Positions 43,565-52,941 of a stretch of DNA of 64,000 nt are shown here, piece after piece (the first letter of the stretch is position 1; every line of letters starts with the position of its first letter). Where the stretch lies: NCBI RefSeq assembly GCF_042646165.1, contig NZ_JBHRTC010000012.1; one strand, written 5' to 3'. Below the pieces are notes generated by a model. The model saw nothing but the letters and a program-made list of their open reading frames with translations, was not told where the DNA came from and did no database searches. A program made the position numbers and the translations under genes. The stretch is from Microbaculum marinum. Its GTDB lineage: Bacteria; Pseudomonadota; Alphaproteobacteria; Rhizobiales; Tepidamorphaceae.

Positions 43565-44140
43565 TCATGACGCCACCCGCCTGAACAGGCCCGGGTAGTC
43601 CAGCACGAGGCCGTCCTCGTCGACGGGAAGCTCGGCCGAGAAACTGCCGTCGACCGCCTCGTACAGATAGCGGCGGCAGGGCTCGATGCACGTGTAGCGC
43701 TGCTCGTCGACGAAGATGTCGAGGGAGGGGAAGGCCACGTAGACCATCCGGAATTCGCGGGCCTGACCGGCGGTGAAGCCGGTCCGCCGGATCGGCAGCA
43801 CGTTGGTCAGCGGGCTTGCCTGCAGATCGATGTCGATGCAGCCGGAGAACGCCGCCAGTTCGGTGCCGTTGCCGTCCCGCCAGCGCCCGTCCCCATCCGC
43901 GTGCAGCTCGAGCGCGGCACCGCCCGCGATGCGGATCCGGGCGAAGCGGACCCGCCAGGCGGTGTCGCAGTCGACGCGAAAGCGTGCCGCATATCCGTCC
44001 GGTCCGGCGACGACAGCGGCGCCTTCGGCGACGATGGCCTGATCGGCCCCCGGTCCCTGCCAGAGGACCACGCGCTGCAGGCCGCCGCCCTCCCAGGTGC
44101 GCCAGGCCGCCTCGCATCTCGCGATCGCCCGGAAGCTCAT
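43565..44140 (-). CDS. Putative glycolipid-binding family protein
   Basis: A 191-residue soluble beta-rich protein with the pattern of the putative glycolipid-binding family: AAWRTWEGGGLQ at the N-terminus, YAARFRVDCDTAWRVRFARI, TNVLPIRRTGFTAGQ and FPSLDIFVDEQRYTC. The family is described from Pseudomonas and Bacillus proteins, and its ligand is not established. It lies seven bases after the lactate dehydrogenase gene on the same strand, so the two are probably co-transcribed, which is an unexplained pairing. Confidence 0.8.
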   Translation of the reverse strand: MSFRAIARCEAAWRTWEGGGLQRVVLWQGPGADQAIVAEGAAVVAGPDGYAARFRVDCDTAWRVRFARIRIAGGAALELHADGDGRWRDGNGTELAAFSGCIDIDLQASPLTNVLPIRRTGFTAGQAREFRMVYVAFPSLDIFVDEQRYTCIEPCRRYLYEAVDGSFSAELPVDEDGLVLDYPGLFRRVAS

Positions 44141-44147
44141 GTCGCGT

Positions 44148-45308
44148 TCAGCCGGCCATCCACTGCTGGCCGCTGTGATAGAGGTTCATGCGGCTGAGGT
44201 CGGTGACCCTCTTTTCCCCGCACAGCGCCATCGTCGTGTCGAGCTCCCTTGCGATGATGTCGAGCGCGAGCTTCACGCCGGCCTGACCCATCGCGCCGAG
44301 ACCGAAGACGAACGCACGGCCGATGAACACGCCGCGGGCGCCGAGGCAGAGCGCCTTCAGGACGTCCTGCCCGGAGCGGATGCCGCCGTCCATGTGAACC
44401 TCGATCTTGTCGCCGACGGCGTCGACGATCTCGGGCAGGACGGAAATCGAGGAGGGCGCGCCGTCGAGCTGCCGGCCGCCGTGGTTGGAGACGATGATCG
44501 CGTCGGCGCCGTAGTCCGTCGACCGCTTGGCGTCCTCCACGTCGAGGATCCCCTTGAGGATCAGCGGACCGCCCCAGCGCTTCTTGATCCACTCGATATC
44601 GTCCCAGGTAAGCCGGGGATCGAACTGCTGCGCCGTCCACGAGTGCAGCGAGGACAGATCGTCGACGCCCTTGGCATGGCCGACGATGTTGCCGAAGGTG
44701 CGGTTCTTCGTGCCCAGCATGCCGAGGCACCAGGACGGGCAGGTGGCCATCTGCCAGATGTGCTTCGGCGTGAACTTGGGCGGGGCCGACAGCCCGTTGC
44801 GGATGTCCTTGTGGCGCTGGCCGAGGATCTGCAGGTCGAGCGTCAGCACCAGCGCCGAGCAGCCCGCCGCCTTGGCGCGGTCGATGAGCCCGTTGATGAA
44901 GTCGCGGTCGCGCATGACGTAGAGCTGGAACCAGAACGGCTTCTTCGTCGCCTCGGCGACCGCCTCGATCGAGCAGACGCTCATGGTCGACAAGGTGAAG
45001 GGAACGCCGAACTCGTTGGCGGCCCTGGCCGCCAGGATCTCGCCGTCGGCGCGCTGCATGCCGGTGATGCCGACCGGCGACAGCGCCACCGGCATGGCCA
45101 CCTTCTGGCCGATCATCGTCGATTCCAGCGAGCGGTCGGTCATGTCGACGGCGACGCGCTGGCGCAGCTTGATCTTCGAGAAGTCCTCGCGGTTGGCCCG
45201 GTAGGTGCTTTCCGTCCAGGAGCCGGAGTCCGCGTAGTCGAAGAACATCTTCGGCACGCGACGGCGGGCGAGTCTCTCCAGGTCCCCAATTTCGACGACA
45301 GGTGCCAT
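44148..45308 (-). CDS. lldD: FMN-dependent L-lactate dehydrogenase / alpha-hydroxy-acid oxidase
   Basis: A 386-residue TIM-barrel flavoenzyme oxidising an L-2-hydroxy acid, most likely L-lactate, at the inner membrane face. The N-terminal PKMFFDYADSGSWTE and the active-site His276 in VSNHGGRQLDGA (with the adjacent arginine) are diagnostic; MDGGIRSGQDVLKAL and GRAFVFGLGAMGQAGV bind FMN phosphate. Glycolate oxidase activity of this family is possible, and a separate GlcDEF system lies 9 kb away. It is followed by the glycolipid-binding-like gene. Confidence 0.92.
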   Translation of the reverse strand: MAPVVEIGDLERLARRRVPKMFFDYADSGSWTESTYRANREDFSKIKLRQRVAVDMTDRSLESTMIGQKVAMPVALSPVGITGMQRADGEILAARAANEFGVPFTLSTMSVCSIEAVAEATKKPFWFQLYVMRDRDFINGLIDRAKAAGCSALVLTLDLQILGQRHKDIRNGLSAPPKFTPKHIWQMATCPSWCLGMLGTKNRTFGNIVGHAKGVDDLSSLHSWTAQQFDPRLTWDDIEWIKKRWGGPLILKGILDVEDAKRSTDYGADAIIVSNHGGRQLDGAPSSISVLPEIVDAVGDKIEVHMDGGIRSGQDVLKALCLGARGVFIGRAFVFGLGAMGQAGVKLALDIIARELDTTMALCGEKRVTDLSRMNLYHSGQQWMAG

Positions 45309-45749
45309 CAGGCGGTCTCCCCGTTCTTCTGCCGGTCCGGTTCTTCGCTGCGCGTGCCGTCGGCTGGTCGCGTAGACTTATAACGCAGCTTTCACGTCGC
45401 GCCAGTCGCCGGGAACGTCGCAAGGCGCTGCACGACGCCGCCGGCCAGTGCCGGAAAACGGCCGGCAAATCAATGTTGCCGTGCAGGAAAAAGGTTTGTT
45501 CGAAGAATTTGATTGATCATAACGTATGCGTTGCGCTCAAATGGCGAAGCTGATCGAACGTGCAAGCCGAGGCGAAGAATCGCGGCTGCACAGAAAACAC
45601 ATGCGGTCAGCGGGGGGAGGGAAATTGGTCAGGATTTCCTCGGATTCGGTATTGCGCGGAAGCGCGGCGGCGGCCGGGCGGCAGTGCGGCTCGATCGCGA
45701 TGAGATCGCGTGACAGCATCCCGCGCTGCGCTTGCGCCGGAGCCGGTCG
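45309..45749. other. Divergent intergenic region lldD/amidase
   Basis: About 440 bases. The AT-rich segment 45487-45540 contains a TGATCA palindrome inside GATTGATCATAACG and could carry the lldD promoter and a GntR/LldR-type site, but no regulator gene is adjacent. I found no coding sequence that looks real and no terminator. Confidence 0.5.
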
Positions 45750-47129
45750 ATGACCGCGAGCGTCGCCGGGGCGGCGACCGAAGCCACCGATCCGGGGCTT
45801 GCCGGCCTCGGCCTGCGCGACGCCGCCCGCCTTGTTGCCAGCGGCACGATTTCCTCCGAGGAACTGACGGCAAGCTGTCTTGCCCGCATCGCCGAGACCG
45901 AGGAGCAGATCGGCGCCTGGGCGCATCTCGACCCGGACTACGCGCTGATGCAGGCGCGCAGCTGTGACGCTAAGCGCGCCGCCGGCGATCCGCTCGGCGT
46001 GCTGCACGGCGTGCCTGTCGGCGTCAAGGATCTGGTCGACGTTGCGGGCCTGCCCTGCGAGCGCGGCACCATCCTTGACGCAGGCCGTCGTCCGGACAGG
46101 GATGCTCACGCCGTCTCGCAGATTCGCGCGGCCGGCGCAGTGATCCTGGGCAAGACGGTGACCACCGAGCTTGCCCTGTACCAGCCCGGCAAGACACGCA
46201 ATCCGCACGACATAACCCGCACGCCGGGTGGATCCTCGTCGGGCTCCGCAGCCGCCGTGGCCGACTGCATGGTGCCCGGTGCCATCGGTTCGCAGACCAA
46301 CGGGTCGGTGATCCGGCCCGCCTCCTTCTGCGGGATCTACGGCTACAAGCCGAGCGCCGGGATGGTGTCGCGGCGCGGCGTGGCACCGCTGTCTGAGACC
46401 TTCGATACGCTGGGCACGCTGGCGCGCAGCCTGGAGGATGCGGCCCTGCTCGGCGATGTCATCGCCGGCTACGACGCGGGCGATCCGTGGACCCGTCCGG
46501 CCGGGCCTCCAAAGCTACTCGAGACCGCCCTGAGCGAACCTCCGGTGCGTCCGCGGTTCGCCTTCGTCAGGACGCCGCTTTGGGACCGCGCCGACGAGGA
46601 TACCCGCGAGGGCCTTGCGCACCTCTGCGCGGCGCTCGGCGATGTCGACGAGGTCGGGCTTCCCGATGTCTTCGAGCGTGCGCTGGACCTCCACGGGACG
46701 GTCATGGGGGCGGAAGTGGCTCTGAACTTCGCGCACTACTACGAGAGGGGTCGCGACAGGCTCAGCGAGAAGCTGCGCGCCGTCATCGAGACGGGACAAC
46801 GGGTTCTTGCCCGGGACTACCTCGCGGCGAAGGAGCAGATCCACACATTCGACCGCGCGCTGAACGATATCTTCGACCGCTACGACGCCATCCTCACCCC
46901 GGCGACGCGCGGCGAGGCGCCGGGGTCCGAGACGACCGGCGATCCGGCGTTCTGCACCACGTGGACCTTCTGCGGGGTTCCGGCCGTCTCCGTGCCCCTG
47001 CTGGTCGGCTCGAACGGACTGCCGATCGGCGTCCAGGTGGTCGGCCGCCGCGGTCAGGACGGGCGGTTGCTCCGCTCCGTCCGGTGGCTGGCGGCGCAAC
47101 TCGTCACCCGCACGGGCCGGTCGGAATAA
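45750..47129 (+). CDS. Amidase signature family enzyme
   Basis: A 459-residue amidase hydrolysing a carboxamide. The Ser-cisSer-Lys triad is visible: Lys in GVPVGVKDLVD, and the glycine/serine-rich GGSSSGSAAAVAD with the following GSQTNGSVIRPASFCG. ATG 45750 is preferred over 45732 for its spacing from GGAG. It lies 354 bases upstream of a TRAP transporter on the same strand, so the transported compound could be its substrate or product; this is inference. It lacks GatB/GatC neighbours and is not a tRNA amidotransferase. Confidence 0.9.
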   Translation: MTASVAGAATEATDPGLAGLGLRDAARLVASGTISSEELTASCLARIAETEEQIGAWAHLDPDYALMQARSCDAKRAAGDPLGVLHGVPVGVKDLVDVAGLPCERGTILDAGRRPDRDAHAVSQIRAAGAVILGKTVTTELALYQPGKTRNPHDITRTPGGSSSGSAAAVADCMVPGAIGSQTNGSVIRPASFCGIYGYKPSAGMVSRRGVAPLSETFDTLGTLARSLEDAALLGDVIAGYDAGDPWTRPAGPPKLLETALSEPPVRPRFAFVRTPLWDRADEDTREGLAHLCAALGDVDEVGLPDVFERALDLHGTVMGAEVALNFAHYYERGRDRLSEKLRAVIETGQRVLARDYLAAKEQIHTFDRALNDIFDRYDAILTPATRGEAPGSETTGDPAFCTTWTFCGVPAVSVPLLVGSNGLPIGVQVVGRRGQDGRLLRSVRWLAAQLVTRTGRSE

Positions 47130-47483
47130 CCGGGCCAACCCGGCAGAGGAGGAAAAGGAACGCAAACAGATCGAAGCGCGCCGGTGTCGCGCCCCGCGGC
47201 CGGCGCAGGTCAAATGTCGCAAAAGACGAGCAAAAGAAAAACGGTCCGGGCGCACGTAGCCCCGGGGGGACGTTGTTGCCGATGCCGATACCGATAGTGC
47301 CTGAAAAATCAGCACCAAATAACGTTTCTCCGTCAACTGTGAGTTATTGCGGGGGCTAGTCGGAGCTTGCCGCTTCGGTCTAGGTTTGGGCAGGCGCGGC
47401 AACAAGCGCCTCGGAAAAGCAAGTAGCGCAGATCTTGGAGTTTCGCTCCGAGTGGATGTCTGGATTGGGAGGAAAGTGACCCT
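47130..47483. promoter_or_regulatory. TRAP operon upstream region with inverted repeat
   Basis: A 354-base gap. It contains an inverted repeat AATAAC...GTTATT (47318-47323 and 47343-47348, 19-base spacer) in an AT-rich stretch unlike its surroundings, a likely regulator site. An imperfect CTTGGAG/CTCCGAG hairpin lies near 47435-47453 in the probable leader. A GGGAGGAAAG ribosome site precedes the DctP start. Confidence 0.5.
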
Positions 47484-48512
47484 ATGAAGAAATTACTGGC
47501 AGTATCCGCCGTTGCACTGGGCGTTGGCTTTGCCGGAACGGCTCAGGCGGAACAATGGAACATGCAGTCGACGTATCCGGGCTCGCTGACGCAGCTCGGC
47601 ACGCTCGGCAAGTACGTCGCCGAACGGCTCGCGATCGTCACCGACGGCGACGTCGAGCTGGTGTTCCAGGAGCCCGGCGCGCTCGTTCCGGCGCTCGAAG
47701 TGTTCGATGCCATTTCCTCGGGTGCGGTCGAGGCGGGATGGTCCACACCCGGCTACTGGGCCGGCAAGGTTCCCGCCCTTCAGCTCTTCGCCGCGGTCCC
47801 CTTCGGCCCGCAGGCCGGCGAGTATCTGGCGTGGCTGAAGTTCGGCGGCGGCAAGGAGCTGTTCGAGGAGATCTACCACAAGTACGGAATCCACGGCGTC
47901 CACTGCGGCGTCATCGCGCCGGAGGCATCCGGCTGGTTCCGCGAGGAGATCACCTCGACCGATGACCTGAAGGGCAAGAAGATGCGGTTCTTCGGTCTTG
48001 GCGCCAAGGTCATGGAGAAGATGGGCGTCTCCACCCAGCTCCTGGCCGGCGGCGACATCTTCCCGGCGCTCGAGCTGGGTACGATCGACGCGACCGAGTT
48101 CTCGATGCCCGCCATCGACCTCAATCTCGGCTTCTACCAGGTCGCCAAGCATTACTATTTCCCCGGCTGGCATCAGCAGTCGACCCTGTTTGACCTGATG
48201 ATCAACCTCGATCTGTGGGAAAGCCTCGACGACGTCACCAAGGCGCGCATCGAGACCGTTTGCGATGCCGCCATCACCTACGGTCTGGCCGAGGGCGAGG
48301 CGATCCAGTTCGCGGCCCTGCAGGAGCTCGAGAAGAACGGCGTCAACATCCACGAATGGCCGCCGGAGATCCTCGCGGAGTTCGAGGCCGCCTGGGAAGA
48401 AGTCGTCGCCGAGCAGGTGGCCGCCGACGAGGACTTCGCCAAGGCGTGGGACTCGCTGTCGTCCTTCCGCGAGAACTACAGCAAGTGGAAGGACCTCGGC
48501 TACCTGGACTGA
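47484..48512 (+). CDS. TRAP transporter substrate-binding protein (DctP)
   Basis: A 342-residue periplasmic binding protein. The signal peptide is MKKLLAVSAVALGVGFAG ending at AQAEQW (residue 22). The fold has the DctP hallmarks QSTYPGSLTQLG, FDAISSGAVEAGWSTPGYW and DDLKGKKMRFFGLGAKVMEKMG. The branch resembles binding proteins for 2-oxo acids and mannitol/chloroaromatic compounds (TakP-like), which often dimerise. It is the first gene of a P-Q-M set and binds the solute that QM imports with sodium. Confidence 0.93.
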   Translation: MKKLLAVSAVALGVGFAGTAQAEQWNMQSTYPGSLTQLGTLGKYVAERLAIVTDGDVELVFQEPGALVPALEVFDAISSGAVEAGWSTPGYWAGKVPALQLFAAVPFGPQAGEYLAWLKFGGGKELFEEIYHKYGIHGVHCGVIAPEASGWFREEITSTDDLKGKKMRFFGLGAKVMEKMGVSTQLLAGGDIFPALELGTIDATEFSMPAIDLNLGFYQVAKHYYFPGWHQQSTLFDLMINLDLWESLDDVTKARIETVCDAAITYGLAEGEAIQFAALQELEKNGVNIHEWPPEILAEFEAAWEEVVAEQVAADEDFAKAWDSLSSFRENYSKWKDLGYLD

Positions 48513-48591
48513 TCAGGAAGCCTGAGTTCGCGGCACGGCCCCGCCCGCGGGGTCGTGCCCCTTCCCACACCATCGGGCGGATCCTGAAAAC

Positions 48592-49617
48592 ATGGGCACT
48601 CTGAGCGCCGTCGTTGCCGCGCTGTCCGCCATCGCCGTGGTGATGGCGCCATTCGGGCTCCACTGGATCGCGCTGATCGTCGGTTTCCTTGCGCTGTTCC
48701 TCGCCGCGCACCTCGGCGCCCGGCCGGGGTACTTCCTCACCGCCGCGGCGCTGATGGCCGTCAGCGCCCCGCTGGACGATGCGTTCGAGATGTCCCGCAT
48801 CGAACTGCGGCTGCTGGCGAAGGCGGCGGAAGACGGCGATCTCGCCGCCGGCATCATCGTGCCCCTGCACGAGATCTCCGCCAGCATTGCCGGACTGCTG
48901 ATCGTGATCTGCCTGGTGCTCACCGCGATTGCGATCGCCATTGCCGGACGATCGAGCCGGCGGCGGGGCAGTGCCGACGGCTGGGCCTTCTATCTGGGCG
49001 AGAGCGACGCGCTCGGCGACGGCGTCTCCTGGATCGGCAAGGCGGCTTCCTTCCTCTACGTGCCGCTGATCGTCGTCATCATCTACGACGTGACCCAGCG
49101 CAAGGTGCTCGAGTTCGTGCCGACCTTCACCGAGACGGCCTGGTTCCACGCCTTCAATTCCAACAAGCTGCAGGAAGCCGAGTGGCACATGCACGCCATC
49201 CTGTTCCTGCTGTGCTTCGGGTTCGCCTACATCAAGGATGCCCATGTCCGCATCGAGCTGGTGCGCGACAAGCTGGCGCCGCGCACGCGGGTCTGGATCG
49301 AACTGCTCGGCTGCATCTTCTTCCTCGTCGCCTACTGCTACGTCGTGATGCGCTTCGGCTACGACTTCGCCCAGAACTCGTTCAAGCTGATGGAGCAGTC
49401 TGCGGCGCAGACCGGGCTGCCGCTGCGCTTCATCATCAAGTCGTTCCTTCCGTTCGGCTTCCTGGTCCTGGCGCTCGCCGGCGTCGCGGTGGCGGTCAAA
49501 TGCGTCGTCTACCTGTTCGGGCCGGAGAGCCTCAGGAGAGCCTCGAGCTACTACGCGGGCACGCACCATGCCGACGTGCCGAAAGAGGCCGTGACGGTTT
49601 CATCGGCGAAGAACTGA
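48592..49617 (+). CDS. TRAP transporter small permease (DctQ) with extra N-terminal membrane module
   Basis: A 341-residue protein about twice the usual DctQ length. Residues about 150-325 are a normal four-helix DctQ unit beginning WIGKAASFLYVPLIVVIIYD with HMHAILFLLCFGFAYIKDAHVRIELV. The first 140 residues add three hydrophobic segments (VVAALSAIAVVMAPFG; HWIALIVGFLALFLAAHLG; IAGLLIVICLVLTAIAIAIAG, each separate) linked by a charged helix with EMSRIELRLLAKAAEDGD. The extension reads on smoothly without frameshift. It sits between P and M genes as expected. Confidence 0.88.
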   Translation: MGTLSAVVAALSAIAVVMAPFGLHWIALIVGFLALFLAAHLGARPGYFLTAAALMAVSAPLDDAFEMSRIELRLLAKAAEDGDLAAGIIVPLHEISASIAGLLIVICLVLTAIAIAIAGRSSRRRGSADGWAFYLGESDALGDGVSWIGKAASFLYVPLIVVIIYDVTQRKVLEFVPTFTETAWFHAFNSNKLQEAEWHMHAILFLLCFGFAYIKDAHVRIELVRDKLAPRTRVWIELLGCIFFLVAYCYVVMRFGYDFAQNSFKLMEQSAAQTGLPLRFIIKSFLPFGFLVLALAGVAVAVKCVVYLFGPESLRRASSYYAGTHHADVPKEAVTVSSAKN

Positions 49618-49628
49618 GGCGGGCGTTC

Positions 49629-51011
49629 ATGGACATTTTCGTCGAGTTCCTGCCGCTGTGGATGTTCTTCGCGCTGGCGGTGCTGCTGTTCACCGGGTAT
49701 CCGGTCGCCTTCATCCTCGGCGGCGTCGGTCTCGCCTTCGCCCTGATCGGCGACATCTTCGGGGTGTTCCGCCTTCAGCAGCTCGCCCTGATCCCGCTGC
49801 GGATCTACGGCGGCACGATGGAAAGCCCCGTCCTGGTGGCGATCCCGATGTTCATCTTCATGGGCACGATGCTGGAGAAGTCGGGCGTCGCCAAGGACCT
49901 GCTGCACGCCCTGCAGGTGCTGCTGCGCCGGGTGCCGGGCGGGCTTGCCCTGTCGGTGACGCTGATGGGCACGATCATGGCCGCGACCACCGGCATCATC
50001 GGGGCCTCGGTCGTGATGATGACCCTGCTGGCCCTGCCGGTGATGCTGGAGCGCAACTACAACCTGCCGCTCGCCACCGGCACGATCGCCTCGTCGGGCA
50101 CGCTCGGCATCCTGATACCGCCATCGATCATGCTGGTCATCATGGCGGACCTGCTTTCGGTGCCGGTCGGCACGGTGTTCGTGGGAGCGATCGTGCCGGG
50201 CCTGCTGCTGGCGCTGCTCTACGCGATCTACATCTGGACCCTGTGCCATTTCAAACCGGACCTGGCACCGCCGCTGCCCGACGACATAGGGCCTGCCGGA
50301 CGCATCGAGTTCTGGGGCATGGTGCTCAAGAGCTTCGTCCCGCCGGTCGTGCTCATCGTGCTCGTGCTCGGCTCGATCTTCGGCGGCTTCGCCACGCCGA
50401 CGGAGGCAGCCGGCGTCGGTGCAGGCGGCGCCATCCTGCTGGCCGCCCTCAACAGGGCCCTTACCTGGCAGGTGTTCGTGGAGGTCTGCCAGCGCTCGGC
50501 CCTCACCGGCGGCATGCTGTTCGGGATATTCGTCGGCGCCACCTGCTTCTCGTTCATCTTCCGGACGCTCGGCGGCGAGCACCTGATCATCGAGTTCATC
50601 CAGGCGACCGGCGTCGGGCCCTGGAGCATCCTGCTCGTGCTGATGCTGATGATCTTCCTGCTCGGCTTCTTCTTCGACTGGATCGAAATCACCCTGATCG
50701 TGCTGCCGGTGTTTGCGCCAATCGTCGGCCTGCTCGACTTCGGCGGCCATGTCGGCGAGTGGGAAGGCGTCAGCCGGGCCAACATCATCTGGTTCCTGGT
50801 GCTGGCTGCGGTGAACCTGCAGACCTCGTTCCTGACCCCGCCGTTCGGCTTCGCGCTGTTCTACATGAAGGGGGTGGCGCCGCCGGGGGTCACGATCCAG
50901 CACATCTATCGCGGCATTGTGCCGTTCGTGCTCCTGCAACTCCTCGGTCTGGGACTGTGCATCCTGTTCCCGGCGCTGGTGCTCTGGCTGCCGAGCTATC
51001 TCCTCGGCTGA
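49629..51011 (+). CDS. TRAP transporter large permease (DctM)
   Basis: A 460-residue membrane protein with about twelve helices. Family motifs include GYPVAFILGGVGLAFALIG, MGTIMAATTGIIGASVVMM, SSGTLGILIPPSIMLVI and GFATPTEAAGVGAGGAIL. It forms the sodium-coupled channel with DctQ. ATG 49629 is 11 bases after the Q gene stop; the longer in-frame reading overlaps DctQ and is rejected. The C-terminal TPPFGFALFYMKGVAP is characteristic of the mannitol/chloroaromatic branch. Confidence 0.93.
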   Translation: MDIFVEFLPLWMFFALAVLLFTGYPVAFILGGVGLAFALIGDIFGVFRLQQLALIPLRIYGGTMESPVLVAIPMFIFMGTMLEKSGVAKDLLHALQVLLRRVPGGLALSVTLMGTIMAATTGIIGASVVMMTLLALPVMLERNYNLPLATGTIASSGTLGILIPPSIMLVIMADLLSVPVGTVFVGAIVPGLLLALLYAIYIWTLCHFKPDLAPPLPDDIGPAGRIEFWGMVLKSFVPPVVLIVLVLGSIFGGFATPTEAAGVGAGGAILLAALNRALTWQVFVEVCQRSALTGGMLFGIFVGATCFSFIFRTLGGEHLIIEFIQATGVGPWSILLVLMLMIFLLGFFFDWIEITLIVLPVFAPIVGLLDFGGHVGEWEGVSRANIIWFLVLAAVNLQTSFLTPPFGFALFYMKGVAPPGVTIQHIYRGIVPFVLLQLLGLGLCILFPALVLWLPSYLLG

Positions 51012-51096
51012 CTCCTGTCGGTACCGGATTGGGGGTTGCCACGGCCAACCGCTCGTTTAGGGTCGCCGCCGCTTTCCACTGATTGCGGCGGAGCTG

Positions 51097-52434
51097 ATGG
51101 ACGAGACGGCGGAACAGGGCGGTTCGCGGGTGGCGGACCGGCGCGTGCCCTTCGAACTGCATCCCTTGCGAGACGACATCGTCGGCGAAGTGCATGCCCG
51201 GCCGTTCCGGGCCGCGGAGGCGCCGCGCGTCTTCCATCACATGGCGTTCCAATCGTGGACCGGGCCGTCGGCGGCCGGCGGCACCGACGCTGGCTCCGGC
51301 GACGATTTCGAGCAGCTCGTCCGCTTCTGCAAGGCGCACGGCGCGCCGCCGCCCGCACCCGGCGCGCGCCACCACGTCGTCAGTCTCGGCGGGGCCGAAC
51401 TCAGCTGGGAACGCCACACCGAATTCACCACGATGACGCTGTCGGTGGCGCCGCCCCCGGACGATCCCTTCGCGGCGCCGAACATCTCCTCGCTCGCCGC
51501 CTTCCTGCCGAAACCGCCGGGGCCGCTGATCGTTTCGACGCGGGTCGCGCTGGTCCCCCTGGCGGACGAACTGCCGGATCTGGCGGCCTTCGATCCGTCC
51601 AGCCTGTGCGTGTCGCGGGTCGACGGCGGGGCGATCGTGGCGACCGACTTCCGGCCCGACCGATCGGGCTTCACGCGCATCCTCGTCGCCTCCAGGTCTC
51701 TTTCGGCGGCGCGGGCCGGCGCTCTCGTCCAGCGGCTCCTGGAAGTGGAGACCTACCGGACCCTGGCGCTGCTCGGCCTGCCGGAGGCGCAGCGGATCCG
51801 GCCGATCGTCGACAGCATCGAGACCCAGTTGCTGAGCCTGACGCTGCGCATGAGGGACGGTACGGGCCTCGACCTGAGCCGCGAACTCCTCGACCGGCTG
51901 GTCTCGCTGGCAGCCGAGGTAGAGGCGGAGTCGGTGGGCGCCACCTATCGTTTCGGCGCGACGCGGGCCTACTGGGAACTGGTCGGCCAGCGCCTGTTGT
52001 CGATCCACGAGGAGCGCGTCCAGGGGTTCGACTCGATCGAGGGCTTCCTGGCGCGCCGGCTGAAGCCGGCACTGCGGACCTGCGAGTCCGTCGAACGGCG
52101 GCTATCGGACCTGGCGGCCAAGCTCGCCAGGACGGCGAACCTGCTGCGCACCCGCGTCGACATCGAACTGGAGAGCCAGAACCGCGACCTCTTGGACTCG
52201 ATGAACCGCCGCGCGCGCCTGCAGCTGCGGCTCCAGCGGACGGTGGAGGGCCTGTCGGTCGCAGCCGTCAGCTACTACGTCGTCGGCCTGATCGGCTATC
52301 TGTTGAGAGGCGGCGAGACGGCGTTGGACCTGCCATTCGATCCGGCCGTGGCAACGGCGGTCGCCGTGCCTTTCGTCGTGGTGGTGATCTGGGCGCTGGT
52401 GCGCCGCATCCGGCGCGGTCACGCGGACGAGTAG
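51097..52434 (+). CDS. DUF3422 family membrane-anchored protein
   Basis: A 445-residue protein of the DUF3422 family. It opens with LHPLRDDIVGEVHARPFRA, a family hallmark, has a long soluble body with helical charged segments, and ends with two transmembrane helices (VAAVSYYVVGLIGYLL and VAVPFVVVVIWALVRRIR). Function is unknown. It starts 85 bases after the TRAP operon and could be its tail or independent. It converges on the cytochrome c gene with stops directly abutting (TAGCTAG). Confidence 0.85.
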   Translation: MDETAEQGGSRVADRRVPFELHPLRDDIVGEVHARPFRAAEAPRVFHHMAFQSWTGPSAAGGTDAGSGDDFEQLVRFCKAHGAPPPAPGARHHVVSLGGAELSWERHTEFTTMTLSVAPPPDDPFAAPNISSLAAFLPKPPGPLIVSTRVALVPLADELPDLAAFDPSSLCVSRVDGGAIVATDFRPDRSGFTRILVASRSLSAARAGALVQRLLEVETYRTLALLGLPEAQRIRPIVDSIETQLLSLTLRMRDGTGLDLSRELLDRLVSLAAEVEAESVGATYRFGATRAYWELVGQRLLSIHEERVQGFDSIEGFLARRLKPALRTCESVERRLSDLAAKLARTANLLRTRVDIELESQNRDLLDSMNRRARLQLRLQRTVEGLSVAAVSYYVVGLIGYLLRGGETALDLPFDPAVATAVAVPFVVVVIWALVRRIRRGHADE

Positions 52435-52860
52435 CTAGCGAAATGTCCGCGAATTGGGGGCGTCGTCGAACTTCAGCGTCTTCAGGTAGGCGATGAGATC
52501 CTGGCGCTGTTCCGCGTCGGCCATGCCGGAGAACGCCATCTTGGTGCCCCGCAGGAAGGCCCGCGGGTTTTCGATGTAGCCGTCCAGGTTTTCCACGGTC
52601 CAGACGAAACCCTCGGAACCGGCTTCGCGCATCCCCGCCGAGTAGGAGTATCCCGACCGGGTCGCCGCGCGCCGGCCGACGATGTTGTTGAGTATGGGAC
52701 CGACCCGGTTGCGGGCGTCCGGGCCGATCTCGTGACAGGCGTTGCAGAGGCGAAACAGGTCCTGACCGTTGCCGGCATCGCCGGCGGCGCGGCTTGGCAG
52801 CCCCCAGATCGCGAAAACCGCGAACAGCCCCGCAAACAACATGACGCAAAGTATCTTCAT
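52435..52860 (-). CDS. Class I cytochrome c
   Basis: A 141-residue secreted monohaem cytochrome c. The signal peptide or anchor is FAGLFAVFAIWGLPSRAAG (residues 9-27). The haem site is C39-NAC-H43, and Met108 in RGTKMAFSGM is the distal ligand, with the C-terminal helix RQDLIAYLKTL. The pattern matches soluble c2/c550-type electron carriers. It could accept electrons from periplasmic dehydrogenases. ATG 52860 gives a proper signal peptide. Confidence 0.92.
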   Translation of the reverse strand: MKILCVMLFAGLFAVFAIWGLPSRAAGDAGNGQDLFRLCNACHEIGPDARNRVGPILNNIVGRRAATRSGYSYSAGMREAGSEGFVWTVENLDGYIENPRAFLRGTKMAFSGMADAEQRQDLIAYLKTLKFDDAPNSRTFR

Positions 52861-52941
52861 CGGTCGAAACGGTACCCGAAACCCATGCGGAACGCCCAAA
52901 TATCTATACGAAGCGCCGGGTCGGGCCGCAACCGCACGCCT

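Noticed and set aside
45526..45753. Possible small gene upstream of the amidase
   Set aside because: The frame is short, lacks a ribosome site, is rich in Arg/Ala/Gly and runs into the amidase start in another frame.
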